Below are positions 1 through 11,797 of a stretch of 64,000 nucleotides of DNA, piece by piece. The notes under the pieces were generated by a model. That model did no database searches. It saw only the letters and a program-made list of their open reading frames with translations, and had not been told where the DNA came from. The position numbers were made by a program, and so were the translations under genes. Within the stretch, counting starts at the first letter, position 1. Every line of letters starts with the position of its first letter. The stretch spans positions 62,001-126,000 of the forward strand of contig JAFEMH010000072.1 of the NCBI GenBank assembly GCA_022495995.1, given 5' to 3'. Origin of the DNA: Adenophora triphylla var. japonica (lineage: Eukaryota > Streptophyta > Magnoliopsida > Asterales > Campanulaceae).

Positions 1-810
1 ATGCATGAAAAGGGTTTTTGAATGCAAAGGATGCATTTTTATTGAAAAGATTGGATTTTTATGTGCAAATGATGCATAAAAATGACATTTTTATTTGAAA
101 ATGGGGGTTTTAGGTGCAAAGGATGCACCTTTATGAAAAAGACTACATTTTTATGACAAATGAGGTCTTAATGCATGCAAAAGGGAAAGGGGGTGATAAA
201 GATGTGATCTTTATGAATAAATGCCAAGTCCCAAGCAAGATATATGAATGCAATGAGCAAGTATATCAATTAAAAGCAAGGTTAGGGCGTGCGAGGTTAC
301 CAATTGCTTCCTTTGCTTCTTTGGTCGGAGCTAGGAGGAGAGGTTGGTCTTGGATCTTCAAGGAGGAGGGAGGGAGCTTCTTGGCCTTCTTCTTCACCTT
401 CTTGAGCTTCCAGCAGTGTTCTTCACGTATTTGGAGTGTTTGTGGGTGACTTGCTATGGATTGTGTGTGTTGAAATGGGTAGAGGAGGGCTCTATTTATA
501 GGCAGTCTGGATAAGGCTAATGAATCCGTGCGGCTAGGGCGACGAGCTAATGCAGCCGTGCGGCATTATCCATTGTGACTCAGCATTTCTAGAACCATGC
601 AAGGTGGCAAATTCTAGAACCCTCTTCCTAATTAAGAAAAACGTGTTTCTTAATTTGGAAGGCTCCCTTCAGCCCTTAATTTAATTTGGGACTGTTCCAG
701 AACATTTCCGGAACACTAGGAAGGTCCGGGGAATTACCGGGAAACTTACCGAAATTGCCGGGAAATTTAACCGGAAGGCATGAGCCAGATTTGGGTACTT
801 ACAGATACAT
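1..810 (-). repeat. Partial LTR of an unclassified LTR retrotransposon
   Basis: No credible protein is encoded here. Read on the minus strand, the stretch has the layout of a plant LTR: a short-repeat U3 zone (about 690-780, several CCGG-centred pieces), a TATA box near 492-501, a pyrimidine-rich leader, then an AT-rich U5 zone with spaced TGCAAAGGATGCA-type repeats at 20-190. The right edge stops where homology to the copia fragment begins (about 811); the left edge is cut by the window. The superfamily cannot be told. Basis: sequence layout only. Confidence 0.45.
492..501 (-). promoter_or_regulatory. TATA box of the partial LTR
   Basis: The minus strand reads CTATAAATAG, followed by a C/A-rich leader, as in plant LTR promoters. 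Transcription would run towards position 1. No element body downstream is visible in the window. Confidence 0.5.
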
Positions 811-1782
811 CAGGTCTAGTACAAATCATGACATACATGATAGATCCAATAGCCGATGCGTATGGAATCTCATTCATTCTCTTTCGCTCACCAGTTGTCT
901 TAGGACACTGAGTCTTGCTAAGAATAATACCATGGCCCATTGGCAAGTTTCCTCTATTAGAATTTTCCATCTTGAATCTTCTAAGAACTTTGTCAATGTA
1001 AGTACTTTGACTGAAACCAATCATCCTTTTAGGTCTATCTCTATAGATCTTGATGCTAAGGATGTAGGTGGCTTCACCCATATCTTTCATTGAGAAACAC
1101 TTCCCTAACCAACACTTGACAGTCTGAAGTGCAGGAATATCGTTCCCAATGAGTAAGATATCATCGACATACAGTATTAGAAATAGTAATACGCTCCCAC
1201 TGAATTTCATGTATACACATGGTTCATCTCGTTCTTGATGAAGCCAAACTCTTTGATCGATTCATCAAAATGAAGATTCCAACTCCTAGAAGCTTGCTTC
1301 AACCCATATATGGATCTTTGCAACTTGCATACTTTGTTAGAATTTTTCGGATCGACAAACCCTTTAGGTTGTGTCATATACACATCCTCAAGTAACTTAT
1401 CGTTTAGGAAAGCTGTTTTGACATCCATTTGCCATATCTCATAGTTGTAATATGCGTCTATGGCAATTAAAATTCTAACAGACTTAAGCATTGCAACTGG
1501 TGAAAAGGTTTCATCATAGTCAACACCATAAATTTGCCTATATCTCTTTGCTACAAGCCTAGCCTTGTAAGTATGCACCTTCCCATCCATGTCGGTCTTC
1601 TTTTTGAAGACCCACTTGCACCCTATGGTTTTTACACCTTCAGGTGGATCAATCAAGTTCCAAACTTGATTATCATGCATAGATTGTAATTCGGATTTCA
1701 TGGCTCCTAGACATTTATTCGAATCAGGAGTGGACATCGCCTCTTGATAGAAAGTAGGTTCGTCATTCTCAATGACTTCCAC
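811..1782 (-). pseudogene. Copia reverse transcriptase fragment, frameshifted
   Basis: Two overlapping reading segments in different frames (1782-1207, then 1210 downward) encode the RVT_2-type reverse transcriptase. Visible motifs are the KARLVAK block, QMDVKTAFLN with the first catalytic Asp, YGLKQASRSW, and the YVDD catalytic box in LILYVDDILLIGND. A frameshift near 1207-1210 separates the halves. The protein runs out at the left break before the RNase H domain. Its role would have been cDNA synthesis from the element RNA. Dead copy; assignment is secure from the motifs. Confidence 0.85.
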
Positions 1783-1854
1783 TTCATTACTTTCCGATAC
1801 GAGAAATTCATATCTCTCGGGTTCGGATCGTAACCTATTCGATCTACGATGGAC

Positions 1855-2858
1855 TTATGCATCATTAACCAGTTTCATAACTCCTTGTGAACTTGGTTCC
1901 ATCTCTACTCTGGGTTCCATGTTATCTTCGGGCTCTTGAACTTCTTCAAGATTAATTTTACTCCTACTATATCCTTTATTGAGAAATTGTTTCTCAAGAA
2001 AAGTATCATATTGAGCAACAAACACTTTGTTCTCATTGGGTTGTAAACCCTTAGGATAACCAACGAAAATAACGTTGTCATATTTTGGTGCTAACTTATC
2101 AGAGACAAGTCTCTTCAAAAAAGCTTTGCAACCTCAAATCTTCATGAAAGTCAAATTTGGTTTTCTTCCATGCCACATCTTATGTGGGATCTTAGGAGCC
2201 GATTTAGTAGGGACTCTGTTCAGTGTGAACGCAGCAGTCTCTAATGCATATCCCTAAAAGGAAATAGAAAGGTCAACTTGACTCATCATCGAACGAACCA
2301 TGTCCAATAAGGTTCTATTCCTCCTCTCAGATCACCATTCCATTGTGGTGTTCCGGGTGGAGTCAACTCTGAAACAATTCTACAGTTTTTGAGATGATTG
2401 TCAAACTCTTGGCTTAAATATTCACCACCTCGTTCAGATCGAAGTACTTTAATAGTTTTGCCAAGTTGATTTTGTACTTCATTTTGAAATATTCTAAATA
2501 TCTCAAACTCTTCACTTTCGGACTTCATCAGATAGACATAGCCATATCTAGATAAGTCATCAGCGAATGTAATGAAGTACCAAAATCCTCCCCTAGCAAT
2601 GCTACTTAATGGTCCACATACATCTGTATGTACTAGGTTCAATAAGTCACTACTAGCCCTTGCACTACTCTTAGTGTAGGGTGGTTTGGTCATTTTTTCC
2701 AATAAACAAGATTCGCATACCTCATATGATTCATAATCATGTGAGTCTAAAAGTCCATCCTTATGGAATTTAGAAATACCTTTCTCATTTATATGACCAA
2801 GCCGGCAATGCCACATGAACGTGTTGTTCACATCATTCGGTTTAGATTTCTTGTTCAT
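1855..2858 (-). pseudogene. Copia integrase fragment, broken
   Basis: The segment 2858-2286 starts with the GAG-pre-integrase zinc motif (MWHCRLGHIN then CESCLLEKM) and continues into the integrase core: HTDVCGPL and FADDLSRYGYVY, then RSERGGEY where family members have RSDRGGEY, so the second catalytic Asp is Glu here. The frame is lost near TPQWNG. Segment 2118-1855 carries the C-terminal part (KRLVSDKLAPKYDNVIFVGY). The stretch between them aligns with the DNA of element B but is out of frame. Non-functional. Confidence 0.82.
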
Positions 2859-3229
2859 ATAATAGATATCTTCAACATTATTTTGTTTCTCAACTCAAGG
2901 ATATAAAGGCCATTAAATAAATTTGCAATGCAATAAAGCATATCATTTAAATAAATAGAAAACTTTTTATTTTCAATAAGAAACATATATCCTTCATTAT
3001 CCAAACAAGAAAAAGAAATAATATTCCTACTCAAATTCGGAACATAATAATAATTGTTCAAAACAAATACTAGTCCACTAGGTAAAGTAACATCATATGT
3101 TCCTACGGCTAATGCAGCAACTCTTGCTCCATTCCCCACACGTAGGTCAACTTCATCTTTTTTGAGTAGCTTTCTATTCTTTAGTCCCTGCATATTTAAA
3201 CAAATGTGAGATCCATATCCGGTATCCAA
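2855..3229 (-). pseudogene. Copia aspartic protease fragment
   Basis: The 124-residue reading segment begins with MDTGYGSHIC, the DTG active-site triad of retroviral-type aspartic proteases, and continues to the LSRNIISFSCL block typical of the copia protease C-terminal half. The protease would cleave the Gag-Pol polyprotein. The DTG is intact here although it is altered to DTE in the corresponding part of element B. The gag side is missing because the fragment ends at 3251. Confidence 0.78.
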
Positions 3230-3251
3230 TACCCATGAACTAGAAAATATC

Positions 3252-3976
3252 TGCCCATAAAATATTCAGCCCTTTGAATCTTCATCTTCTTCCTTCAAGA
3301 AATATTTCCCAGCCCAGAAATCAAGTCTTAAACTCATCAAGAATCATTGTGCTCTACATCTCATAGATTCAAAGAGCCTTGATCTTGTTCAACACACATA
3401 CACACCTCACTTGTTTAATCACTTAGATTATTCATTTGAGATACACCGGTTATAGTCTAGGATTTGATCTTCATAGAATAGATTTTAGATCTGATTATTG
3501 TACTTTGTACTTTGTAATCTCTCATACTCTAATATAAAATCTAACTCTTAGAAAATCCAAGACTAACCATCTTGGTAGTGGATGTAGATCATTTACGATT
3601 GAACCACTCCAAATATTGTGTTCTTCGTTTCTGCATTTTTATTTACTATTCATTGCTAATTATTTTTTCTTATCTGTTTGATCTTATTTTCAGTTATCCA
3701 TTATTATGAATTGTGTTTGAAGTTAACTTTGTCAAAACCTCACTTTTCAGTTTTATAAACCGCACTGAAAACCGCATTACAAACTGCACCTCTAACCGCT
3801 TTATAAACTCAAATATTCCGCTATGCATTTTGTAACTATACTTGCAGTTTTTTATTGACTGCAAGCGGTTTTGTAAGCAAGAAGTTCAGTTTTTAAAAGA
3901 GGGCAAAAAATTTGTAACAGCTATTCACCCCCCGTCTAGCTGTTTTTTACCCTTGTTGCCACCTTTGGAACCAACA
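3252..3976 (+). repeat. Element A 5' LTR, truncated
   Basis: Matches about 13014-13742 of the 3' LTR with roughly 3% difference by eye, ends CCAACA and is followed by the primer site. About 700 bp of the LTR start, including the TATA box, is missing at the junction with the copia fragment on its left. Confidence 0.9.
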
Positions 3977-3978
3977 AG

Positions 3979-3990
3979 TGGTATCAGAGC
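3979..3990 (+). other. Element A primer-binding site
   Basis: TGGTATCAGAGC, complementary to the 3' end of plant initiator methionine tRNA, two bases after the LTR end. It primes minus-strand cDNA synthesis in copia elements. Confidence 0.92.
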
Positions 3991-4047
3991 AAACACATTT
4001 ATAAAATCACTGTTTTTCAAGCTTAACAGCTTGTATGCCGATTCGCT

Positions 4048-4959
4048 ATGGCAAACACTAAAACCATGACAACGATTAACTATTCACACATTCCTCTTTT
4101 GGACGAAGACCACTTCGACATCTGGAAAGTTCGAATGCTTATTCATTTGGAGACTATTGACGAAATGCTGGTGGAATGCGTGACGAATGGCCCGTTTGTT
4201 CCCGTTAAGGCCAACGCCAATCCAACCACCAGTGCTGAAACTCCAGAAGTCCCAAAGCCTAAAACTGAGTGGTCTGATGAAGAAAAGAGATTAGCTGCTT
4301 TGGACAGCAAAGCGAGGTTCATCATTTCTGGAACCCTTCCCGTATCAACCCTTTAGAAGGTCATGTATTCCAAAACCGCCAAGGAGATGTAGGATGCCAT
4401 CGAAAGCTACCTCGAAGATGACGATCTATGCAAAGAAAATAAAAGATATGCTGTTGAAAGATCCTACAACAACTTTAACAGAAAATCCAACGAAACTTTG
4501 CATCAAACCTACGATCGCTATGTTGAGGTAGTTAATGCTTGTAGATCTCTTGGCAAAACCTTAACTGATAAAGAAGTCAATATGACTTTTATAGCTGCTT
4601 TAGGTTCGAGATGGATAAATAAAGCCACATCTCTTGAGGACTCCAAAGTTTTGAATACTTGGATGTTAAGTAACTTGTATGCAAACCTTAGAGTCTATGA
4701 ACTTAAATTAGATCATATTGAAGCGGTTGAAGGGAAAACCAAATCACTTTCCATGTCCGTAGTGGAACATGAGGAGAAACCAACCTCATCCAATCAAACC
4801 GCTGATCCTTCCATATCAACCGCATCACTCATCGATATGGATGATGATGATTTTGCCATGTTTGTGAAAATATTTGAAAAATTTAGAAAATCTTCAAAAC
4901 CCTTCACAAAATCATTTTCAAAAGGCAAACCTTCAACAACTTTTTTCCAAGGCTGCTGA
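4048..4959 (+). pseudogene. Element A gag, N-terminal part
   Basis: Starts at the first ATG after the primer site (MANTKTMTTIN). Contains the HIPLLDEDHFDIWKVRM block typical of the DUF4219-like start of copia Gag, then a UBN2-like capsid region with NNFNRKSNETLHQTYDRY and ALGSRW. The same frame resumes at 4498 after two in-frame stops near 4354 and 4390, and a frameshift near 4955 moves the remaining Gag into another frame. The role is assembly of the virus-like particle in the cytoplasm. Broken. Confidence 0.82.
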
Positions 4960-6391
4960 TACAAAGAAAAAGGGTGATATAGTTTGCTACAAATGTAGAA
5001 AACATGGTCACTTTGCATCTGAGAGTCCACAACCTAGATTCGAGTATATGAAAAAGAAAACATCTCCTGCGAAATTTTCTCGTCGCAAGGGAATGGTTGC
5101 TGAAGAGGAAGAGAACTCAAAGGAGTTAGCTACTTGGATTGAAACAAATTCTGATGAAGGAAGTGATGATGAAACAAAAGAGGTTAATCTCTGCTTAGCT
5201 GCAGATGCTTCCGATGATTCAGATACTGAATCAGTTGAGTCGCTGGATATGGAGGAAGAAGTAGTTCCCCCAAAAATTTCTAAATTCAAATTGGATGATG
5301 ATGTGAAACTTACTCCTAGCATTAAGATTGGAAATAGTTCTTATTCACGTCCCATTTTTCCTTCCAAAAATGCTACACCTTCAAAAGAAAGTCCAAAGAA
5401 GAAAATTTTGAAAAAGGTGGTGGAAGAGGTTTCTCCCATGGAACATGAAAGGATGTTCCAAGAAGCTGAAATGATGATCCATAAGTTCAATAATATTAAG
5501 AAAGCTCTAGCTTTAGCTCATGATGAACTTTCTCAGTATAAGACAGAAAAAACTGTAATGAGGTCTGAAATTTCTAATCTTAAAGACCGGTTTAAAAGTA
5601 TGTCTCCTCTTGCTGATCAAAACCGCATCCTAGAAACTAAGGTTGCTGCACTTCAACTTAGGAATAATGATTTGGTTACTCAAAACAATGATCTCCAGAA
5701 GATTATTGATGAGTGGACCAAGTCACATGTCACCTTGGATCAAATTTTAGAATCCCAAATGACCAGTGGAATTAAAGAAGGTCTGGGATTTCAAACAGGT
5801 GGAAAAGAGAAGTGTGCATGTGGCTGTGAAAAGGATGAGAAAATTTCTAAACTAACTAAAGAAATTCCTAAGGAGAAGCATGTTATTTCTAAGGGTAAAG
5901 GACAGGAACAAAAGGCTTCACTTAACTTCCAATATGTCTACCCAAAGAAACAGTTTGGGAAAAATTCTCAGATGAAGGGAAAAGAATATGAGATTGAAAC
6001 CACGGAGGAGGTTTCTTATGCTGCTGACCACACTTCTACTTCAACCGCACCTGGTGGAGTAGGTAGTGCAGTCAACTGCACGGCTGACCGCCCTTCTTCT
6101 TCGACTGCACCTCCTGCCTTCAAAAGCAAGAGGAGCGTTCCCAGAAAATTTGTGGTCAAACCGCAAGTGCCTACCTTTGTGAAGGCTAAAACTGCAATTC
6201 CCAAACCACTTGTTAATCCTAAGAAAAGTAAGGAGTTAGTAAAACCTCATGTAGCTCATAGTTTTCATAAGTGTTCTGTGAGTGATGGTTTAGGTCACAA
6301 AGCTGCAGAATGCCTTTTACGGTTCACACCAAATGCCAGGAAGAATAATCCTCCTTCTGTCAAACAGGTGTGGGTCATCAAAAGGTGCTAA
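4955..6391 (+). pseudogene. Element A gag C-terminal region with zinc knuckle and long linker
   Basis: After the frameshift this frame carries a knuckle reading CYKCRKHGHFASES, where the last Cys of the CX2CX4HX4C pattern is Ser, so metal binding is doubtful. It is followed by an acidic stretch (around 5100-5260), a heptad-rich Leu/Lys/Glu stretch with coiled-coil character (around 5440-5740), a CACGC cluster and a Ser/Thr/Ala/Pro-rich part. A second degenerate knuckle-like stretch lies near 6270-6320. Long tails of this sort are usual in SIRE-type Gag proteins. Stop at 6391. Confidence 0.75.
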
Positions 6392-6429
6392 CCTCAGGAC
6401 CCAAAGAATAAAAGGGGACCTCGTTTTAA

Positions 6430-7838
6430 ATGTTTATTTTTCAGGTCCTCTTCTTAATGGCTGGTCACTCCAAGGATAATGAATGGTATCTTGACAGTGG
6501 CTGCTCAAGACATATGACTGGAGATAGATCATTACTAGAAGATGTCATTGAAGCAAGTGGTCCATCTGTAACCTTTGGTGACAACAACAAAGGAAAAACC
6601 ATTGAGTATGGTATCATAAGGAGAGGAAACCTAACAATTGAGAAGGTTTCTCTTGTTGAAGGACTCAAGCACAACCTCCTTTCAATTTCTCAATTCTGCA
6701 ACAAAGGAATGCATTGCAACTTCACTTCTTCAAATTGCTTTATCAAAGATAGCATTTCCGGAGTCACCCTACTCATAGGGATTCGTAAGAGTAATATTTA
6801 CATTATCAATTTAAATTTTGCATGCAGTATTACTAATCTCTGTTTTGTAGCTAAAAATGTAAGCAAAAATAGTTGGCTATGGCACAAGAGGTTAAGCCAC
6901 TCGAACTTCAAGTATCTAGCTAAGATTGGAAGGGAAAACCTCGTTCGTGGTTTACTCAAAGTGGCTGACCACCATCCAAAGAAATGCAGTGCATGTCAAC
7001 TTGGTAAACAAATCGCGTCGTCTTTCACCAGCAAGACCGCTCCTTCAACTGCAAGATGTTTACAACTGCTTCACATAGATTTGTTTGGACCCGTTACAAC
7101 TGCCAGCATTGGAGCAAAAGATATACTTTAGTGGTGGTGGATGATTATTCAAGATATACATGGGTTGAGATGATGATCACCAAGGATGATTGCTTTGAAA
7201 TTCTAACCTCACTATTTAGACAGCTCCAAACCTAGAAAGAAAACGACATCGTTAGTGTGAGATCAAATAATGGAACAGAATTAAAAAACAACGGTGTTGC
7301 TCAGTATTGTGATGACCATGGGATTGATCACAATTTTTTTACCACTGGTGTTCCACAACAAAATGGGGTTGTGGAAAGAAAGAACAGGACGTTGATTGAG
7401 GCCGGAAAGACTATGATTTCTGAAGTAAAGCTACCTCGGTATTTTTGGGCTGAAGCAATCAACACAACATGCTTCACTCAGAACCGCTCCCTCATCAACA
7501 AGACTTACAACAAAACTCCATATGAGTTGTGGAGAGGAAGAATCCCCAATATTGCATTCTTCAAGATCTTCGGCTGCAAATGTTTTATCCTCTACAACGG
7601 AAGAGAAAATAGAGGCAAATTTGGAGCCAAGGCCGATGAAGGTTTTTTTGTTGGGTATGCTAAATATTCTAAAGCTTTTCGTGTATTCAATAAAACTAGT
7701 TTAAAGATAGTAGAGTTTGTCCATGTTACTTTTGATGAACATTCTCTCCTTGAGCCACATATGGCTCCAAATGTTGCTGATGATTTTGTTGAGCATAATG
7801 AAACAGGTGAAAGTTCCAAAACCGCACCTGAACCTTAA
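6430..7838 (+). pseudogene. Element A protease and integrase
   Basis: The first segment (6430-7131) carries the protease active site in WYLDSGCSRHMTG, the LLSISQFC block, then the GAG-pre-integrase motif (LWHKRLSHSNF, CSACQLGKQ) and the first integrase Asp in LHIDLFGPV. A frameshift near 7131 moves the core to the frame holding VVVDDYSRYTWVEM, an in-frame stop near 7233, then RSNNGTELKNN and VPQQNGVVERKNRTLIEA with the catalytic Glu. SNNG replaces the usual SDNG, so the second catalytic Asp is Asn. The integrase would insert cDNA into the nucleus genome; this copy is inactive. Confidence 0.82.
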
Positions 7839-8228
7839 CCGCAAAATCTAGCAACCGCATCTGAAATTCTCTCAAACCACACCTTTACAACCGCACCTGA
7901 AGTTTCTACTCCAAATGCAACTACAAGGGAAGAAGATGTTGAGAATTCACTCATCCAGCTTATTGAACCTCTTCGACAACTTACATTCCATGACTTCGCT
8001 GAAGGATCTAACGATGTTCCAATTGAAGATCTTCAGCAAACCTCAGTCTAACCAGATTTACCCCCCGAGGTTCGTGAAGTCAGCAGTCACCCTCTCACAA
8101 ATGTGATTGGTGATTTGTTTTCCGGTGTTCAAACAAGGAGATCGAATTATGAAGAGCATACCTCTTTGTTATCTCAAATTGAACCCAAGAAAGTTGATGA
8201 AGCACTCCAAGATTCCAGTTAGGTCGTT

Positions 8229-9659
8229 GCTATGCAAGAAGAACTCAACCAGTTTGAAAGATGCAAGGTTTGGATATTAATGCCTAGACCTCATGAACAA
8301 GGAGTGATTGGAACAAAAGTGTTTAGAAATAAAATGGACGAGAATGGAAGCATCACCCGTAATAAAGCAAGGTTGGTTGCACAAGGATATAGGCAAGAAT
8401 AAGGAATCGACTACGATGAAACCTTTGCTCCAGTTGCAAGACTAGAAGCAATCAGAATTTTCCTTGCCTATGCCTCTTTCAAGCGTTTCAAGTTATATCA
8501 AATGGAAGTGAAGAGTGCTTTCCTCAATAGTGAACTGCAAGAGATCGTGTATGTTGCTCAACCGCCTAGATTTGAAGACTCTAAATTTCCAAATCATGTC
8601 TACAAACTCCAAAAAGCTTTGTATGAACTCAAGCAAGCTCCAAGGGCATGGTATGAGACTCTATCTAAATTTATACTAGAAAAAGGCTTCAAACGCGGTA
8701 AGATTGATACAACTCTATTCATTGCCAAATATAACAATCATTCCTTACTTGTTCAAATCTATGTTGATGATATTATTTTTGGCTCCACTAATGAATAACT
8801 TTGTAAGTGTTTTGAGAAGCTAATAAAAAACAAGTTTGAAATGAGCATGATGGGAGAATTGACATTCTTCCTCGAGCTTCAAATCAAACAATGCAAAGAA
8901 GGAATCTTCCTCAGCCAAGCCAAATACACCAAGAAGTTGATAAATAAGTTTGGACTAGAAAATACAAAAGCATACAATACTCCTATGGCTACCGACAATA
9001 AGCTAGATAAAGATCTAAAAGGTAAGAAGGTTGATCAAACCTAATATCGAGGTATAATTGGCTCATTACTTTATTTAACTGCTAGTAGGCCATATATCAT
9101 GTTTAGTATTTGTGTATGTGCTCGCTATCAAGCTGATCCTAGAGAAGCACATTTAAGTGCAGTCAAGCGTATAATCCGCTATCTCTCTGGAACTACTAAT
9201 ATTGGACTTTGGTATTTCAAAGATTCGAATTTTGATCTCGTAGGTTATTCAGATGCAGATTATGCAGCTTGCACTATTGACAGAAAAAGCACTAGTGGGA
9301 CTTGTCATTTCCTTGGAAATATACTAGTTGCTTGGGCCAGCAAGAATTAAGCATTAGTTTCAGTGTCAACCACAGAGGCTGAATACATTGCTGCTGGAAG
9401 TTGTTGCTGCCAAATCCTTTGGATGAAGCAACAGTTGGTGGACTATGGAATTGATGAAGGAAATTGCCCAATCATGTGTAACAACACATCAATAATTTCA
9501 GTCTCCAACAACCCTGTCATGCACTCAAAGACCAAGCATATTGATATCAAGTATCATTTCCTCAAAGACCATGTGAAAAATGGGAATATCCACCTAGAGT
9601 ATGGGGGGACAGACAACCAGATTGCTGACATCCTCACCAAATCTCTTGACTCCAAGTGA
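8229..9659 (+). pseudogene. Element A reverse transcriptase and RNase H
   Basis: All pieces lie in one frame interrupted by several stops (for example near 8400, 8796, 9042, 9348). Motifs: NKARLVAQGYRQ, QMEVKSAFLN (first catalytic Asp of QMDVK changed to Glu), YELKQAPRAWY, IYVDDIIFG with the YVDD box, then RNase H with YSDADYA, STTEAEYIAAG and MCNNTS where CDN is usual. Two catalytic Asp changes plus stops make the copy inactive. RNase H ends at 9659 with DILTKSLDSK, the normal end of copia Pol. Confidence 0.85.
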
Positions 9660-10180
9660 TTTTTTCCTCAGATGAGAAATGGGTATGCTAGAACTTAAAT
9701 AAGTCCATACTTTTTATTTGCTAACTTGTGTGTTAAGTATGTGGATTTTAGGTTGAAAATCCTGTTGAGATATCAAACCTCACCCCTGTTGAAACCGCGT
9801 GTACAAACCGTATGCAGTCAACCACTTGCTGCATTCTGACCAAATGATCTCAACCGCGTTTCAATATTTTTTTCATTTCTTATCTTTATTATTAAAAAAA
9901 ATTGTTCAAATTCCTTTTATTTGCATGACTGCCACGTGGACCAGGTATGTTTTCTTTATTTATTTTTTGGTCCTTATTTTGGCATAAGGGTATTTTTGCA
10001 AATGTTTTCCCACGTTATTTCAAATTTTAAATGCATTTAATGCAAAGGGGACATTAGCATTAATGGCCTTCATGTCAGCCATCATTGGCTGATGTGTAGA
10101 AGCTAAAATGGTGTAACATTTGTAATGATTCACTATGTGGGATAGTGGAACTGTCCCTTCAGCCGCCTCAACCCTAAAAA
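9660..10180 (+). other. Spacer between element A pol and ORF3
   Basis: No credible coding potential. Holds several AACCGC-type motif copies (around 9791-9860), an AT-rich block, and near its end a telomere-box-like AACCCTAAA at 10170-10178 placed directly before a TATA box. It looks like a promoter region rather than coding sequence. Confidence 0.5.
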
Positions 10181-11797
10181 TTGCCTATAAATAGTGATCA
10201 CCTGTCACAATTCAAACTCTTTACCTGTCTTCTCTGCCAAGCCATTTCAACCTCCACATTCAGAGACCCAACTCCTTCACCCCCTCATTCCAACCGCGGT
10301 CAAACCTCTCCTCCTTCATCAAACCGCGTCCAATCTCTACTCCTTTCAAACCGCAACAAAACTACTACACCTCCTCCTTCTCTGAAAGATAAAACTCCTT
10401 CTCCTACCAAAACTCCTACCCCTCCTACCTCACCTCAACAACAACAAACCCCTCCTATTTCTGTTTACACAACTCAAACCAACTCCACCTCAGACTCACC
10501 TCCCAACACCTCAAATCTTCCAACTACCTCCATTCCTCCTCCTAACCAAACCGTCCCCAACCAAACCGCCCGTATTACCTTTCCCCAAACACTCCCCATT
10601 CCATCTCCAACTACCCAAACCCATACAATCCCAACCATCCACATATTCTAAACCTTACACACCCAACTACCCCAAATAACACTCCCCTCCCAAACCCCAC
10701 CCATTATCCAAATCGCTCCTCCACCCTTTACTCAACTGCCTCCCTCATGCTCTTATATTCCTTCTTCCTCAACCGCTCCAACAGACTACTCCCAGATCCT
10801 TTCCACTCTTCACCTTATACAAAATCAACTCTTGGTCAACCAAGGACACATGATTAAGGTGACAGAGTCCAACCGCTCCCTAGAAGCCTCCAACCTAACT
10901 CTTCAAGCCAGAGTTGACTCTCAAGCCCAAGAAATGGCTATTCTGAAATCCTAATTGATGGATGTCATTAAGGGGGAGAGATCACAGTCAATCGCCGGTG
11001 ACCAAACCGCAAACGTTGTGAAAGCCACTGTTGAATCTAGCTTGTCCAATTTCAAACAGTAGTTGGCCGACAATGTAATTGAGTACATTGGTGATTCTGC
11101 CACCAGTGAATAGGTCAAGAATATGCTTGCAATTGCTGAAGATCTGATCTGTGACACTGTTGAGCAAGATTTAGAGAAAATGAAGACTAAGCTGATTGAA
11201 GCTTTCAATGCCAGACCGCAGCAGCCAGCTTCAAACCAAACCACTGAAATCAAAACCGCCATGGACTCAATGCAAACAAGCTTGCTGGAGGAAATTGATA
11301 TGATGAAAGGAGAGCTGGCTGTTAAGATGAACATTGTTGGAGATAGTCTTATAGCCAAGATAAATGTTTTGAATGAAGAAGTCAATGACAGGTTGGAGAA
11401 TCTCAAGGAAGGTTTCAACTCTAAGCTCAGCTCCAAAATAAATGAGCTAAAACCCTCCTTGAATGTAACATCAGATTTAGGGCCAATCCAAGAAGCCATC
11501 TCTACTCAAACCGCAGCAATTCAGGGGGAGATTCACACTTTCTACAACACTCTCAACTCCTCCTTTGAAATTCAAATTTATGAGCTTAAGGAAAATGTTG
11601 CTGCCAACACCAGAGTAGTTGGTGCAAATAACTTAACCTATGCACAGTCTCTGACCGCCTTAAGAGCAGTGGAGACAACTCTTGGAAGAACCACTGAAGA
11701 GGTCAGGACTTTGAGAAGAACCCTTCGTACAGAAAGCTCAGCATTCAGACCTTCTGAACCGCGTGTTCCTGAGCAAGAAGTAAACCAACCGCGTTAG
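10181..11797 (+). pseudogene. Element A ORF3, env-like position, Pro-rich then coiled-coil
   Basis: A single frame runs through the region, broken by four stop codons (10649, about 10951, 11060 and 11111) but no frameshift. The first third is very rich in Pro, Ser, Thr and Gln; the last part (11123-11797) is rich in Leu, Glu, Lys and Ala with heptad spacing, suggesting a coiled coil. No signal peptide or transmembrane segment is evident. SIRE-lineage elements often carry an envelope-like ORF at this place; function is unproven and this one shows no viral envelope motif. The true ATG is uncertain because the TATA box overlaps the start of the open frame. Confidence 0.6.
10185..10194 (+). promoter_or_regulatory. 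Internal TATA box upstream of element A ORF3
   Basis: CTATAAATAG lies at the 5' edge of the third ORF, preceded by AACCCTAAA (10170-10178), a telo-box-like sequence common in plant promoters. Inference: ORF3 may be transcribed separately from gag-pol. Confidence 0.45.

Larger units (their letters stand above)
811..3251 (-). mobile_element. Internal fragment of a Ty1/copia element, same family as element B
   Basis: Sequence parallels element B from about 14525 to 16865 at high identity, in the same orientation. It keeps protease, integrase and part of reverse transcriptase but has no LTR, primer site, gag N-terminus or RNase H C-terminus. The left break (about 811) abuts a partial LTR; the right break (about 3251) abuts the truncated 5' LTR of element A. 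It is a deletion or recombination remnant, not a complete insertion. Confidence 0.85.

Noticed and set aside
114..449. 111-residue open frame in the first LTR fragment
   Set aside because: Low-complexity, no family resemblance, lies antisense to an LTR promoter layout.
6391..6445. Possible intron acceptor (TTTATTTTTCAG) between gag tail and protease of element A
   Set aside because: No matching donor could be fixed and a simple frameshift explains the break.
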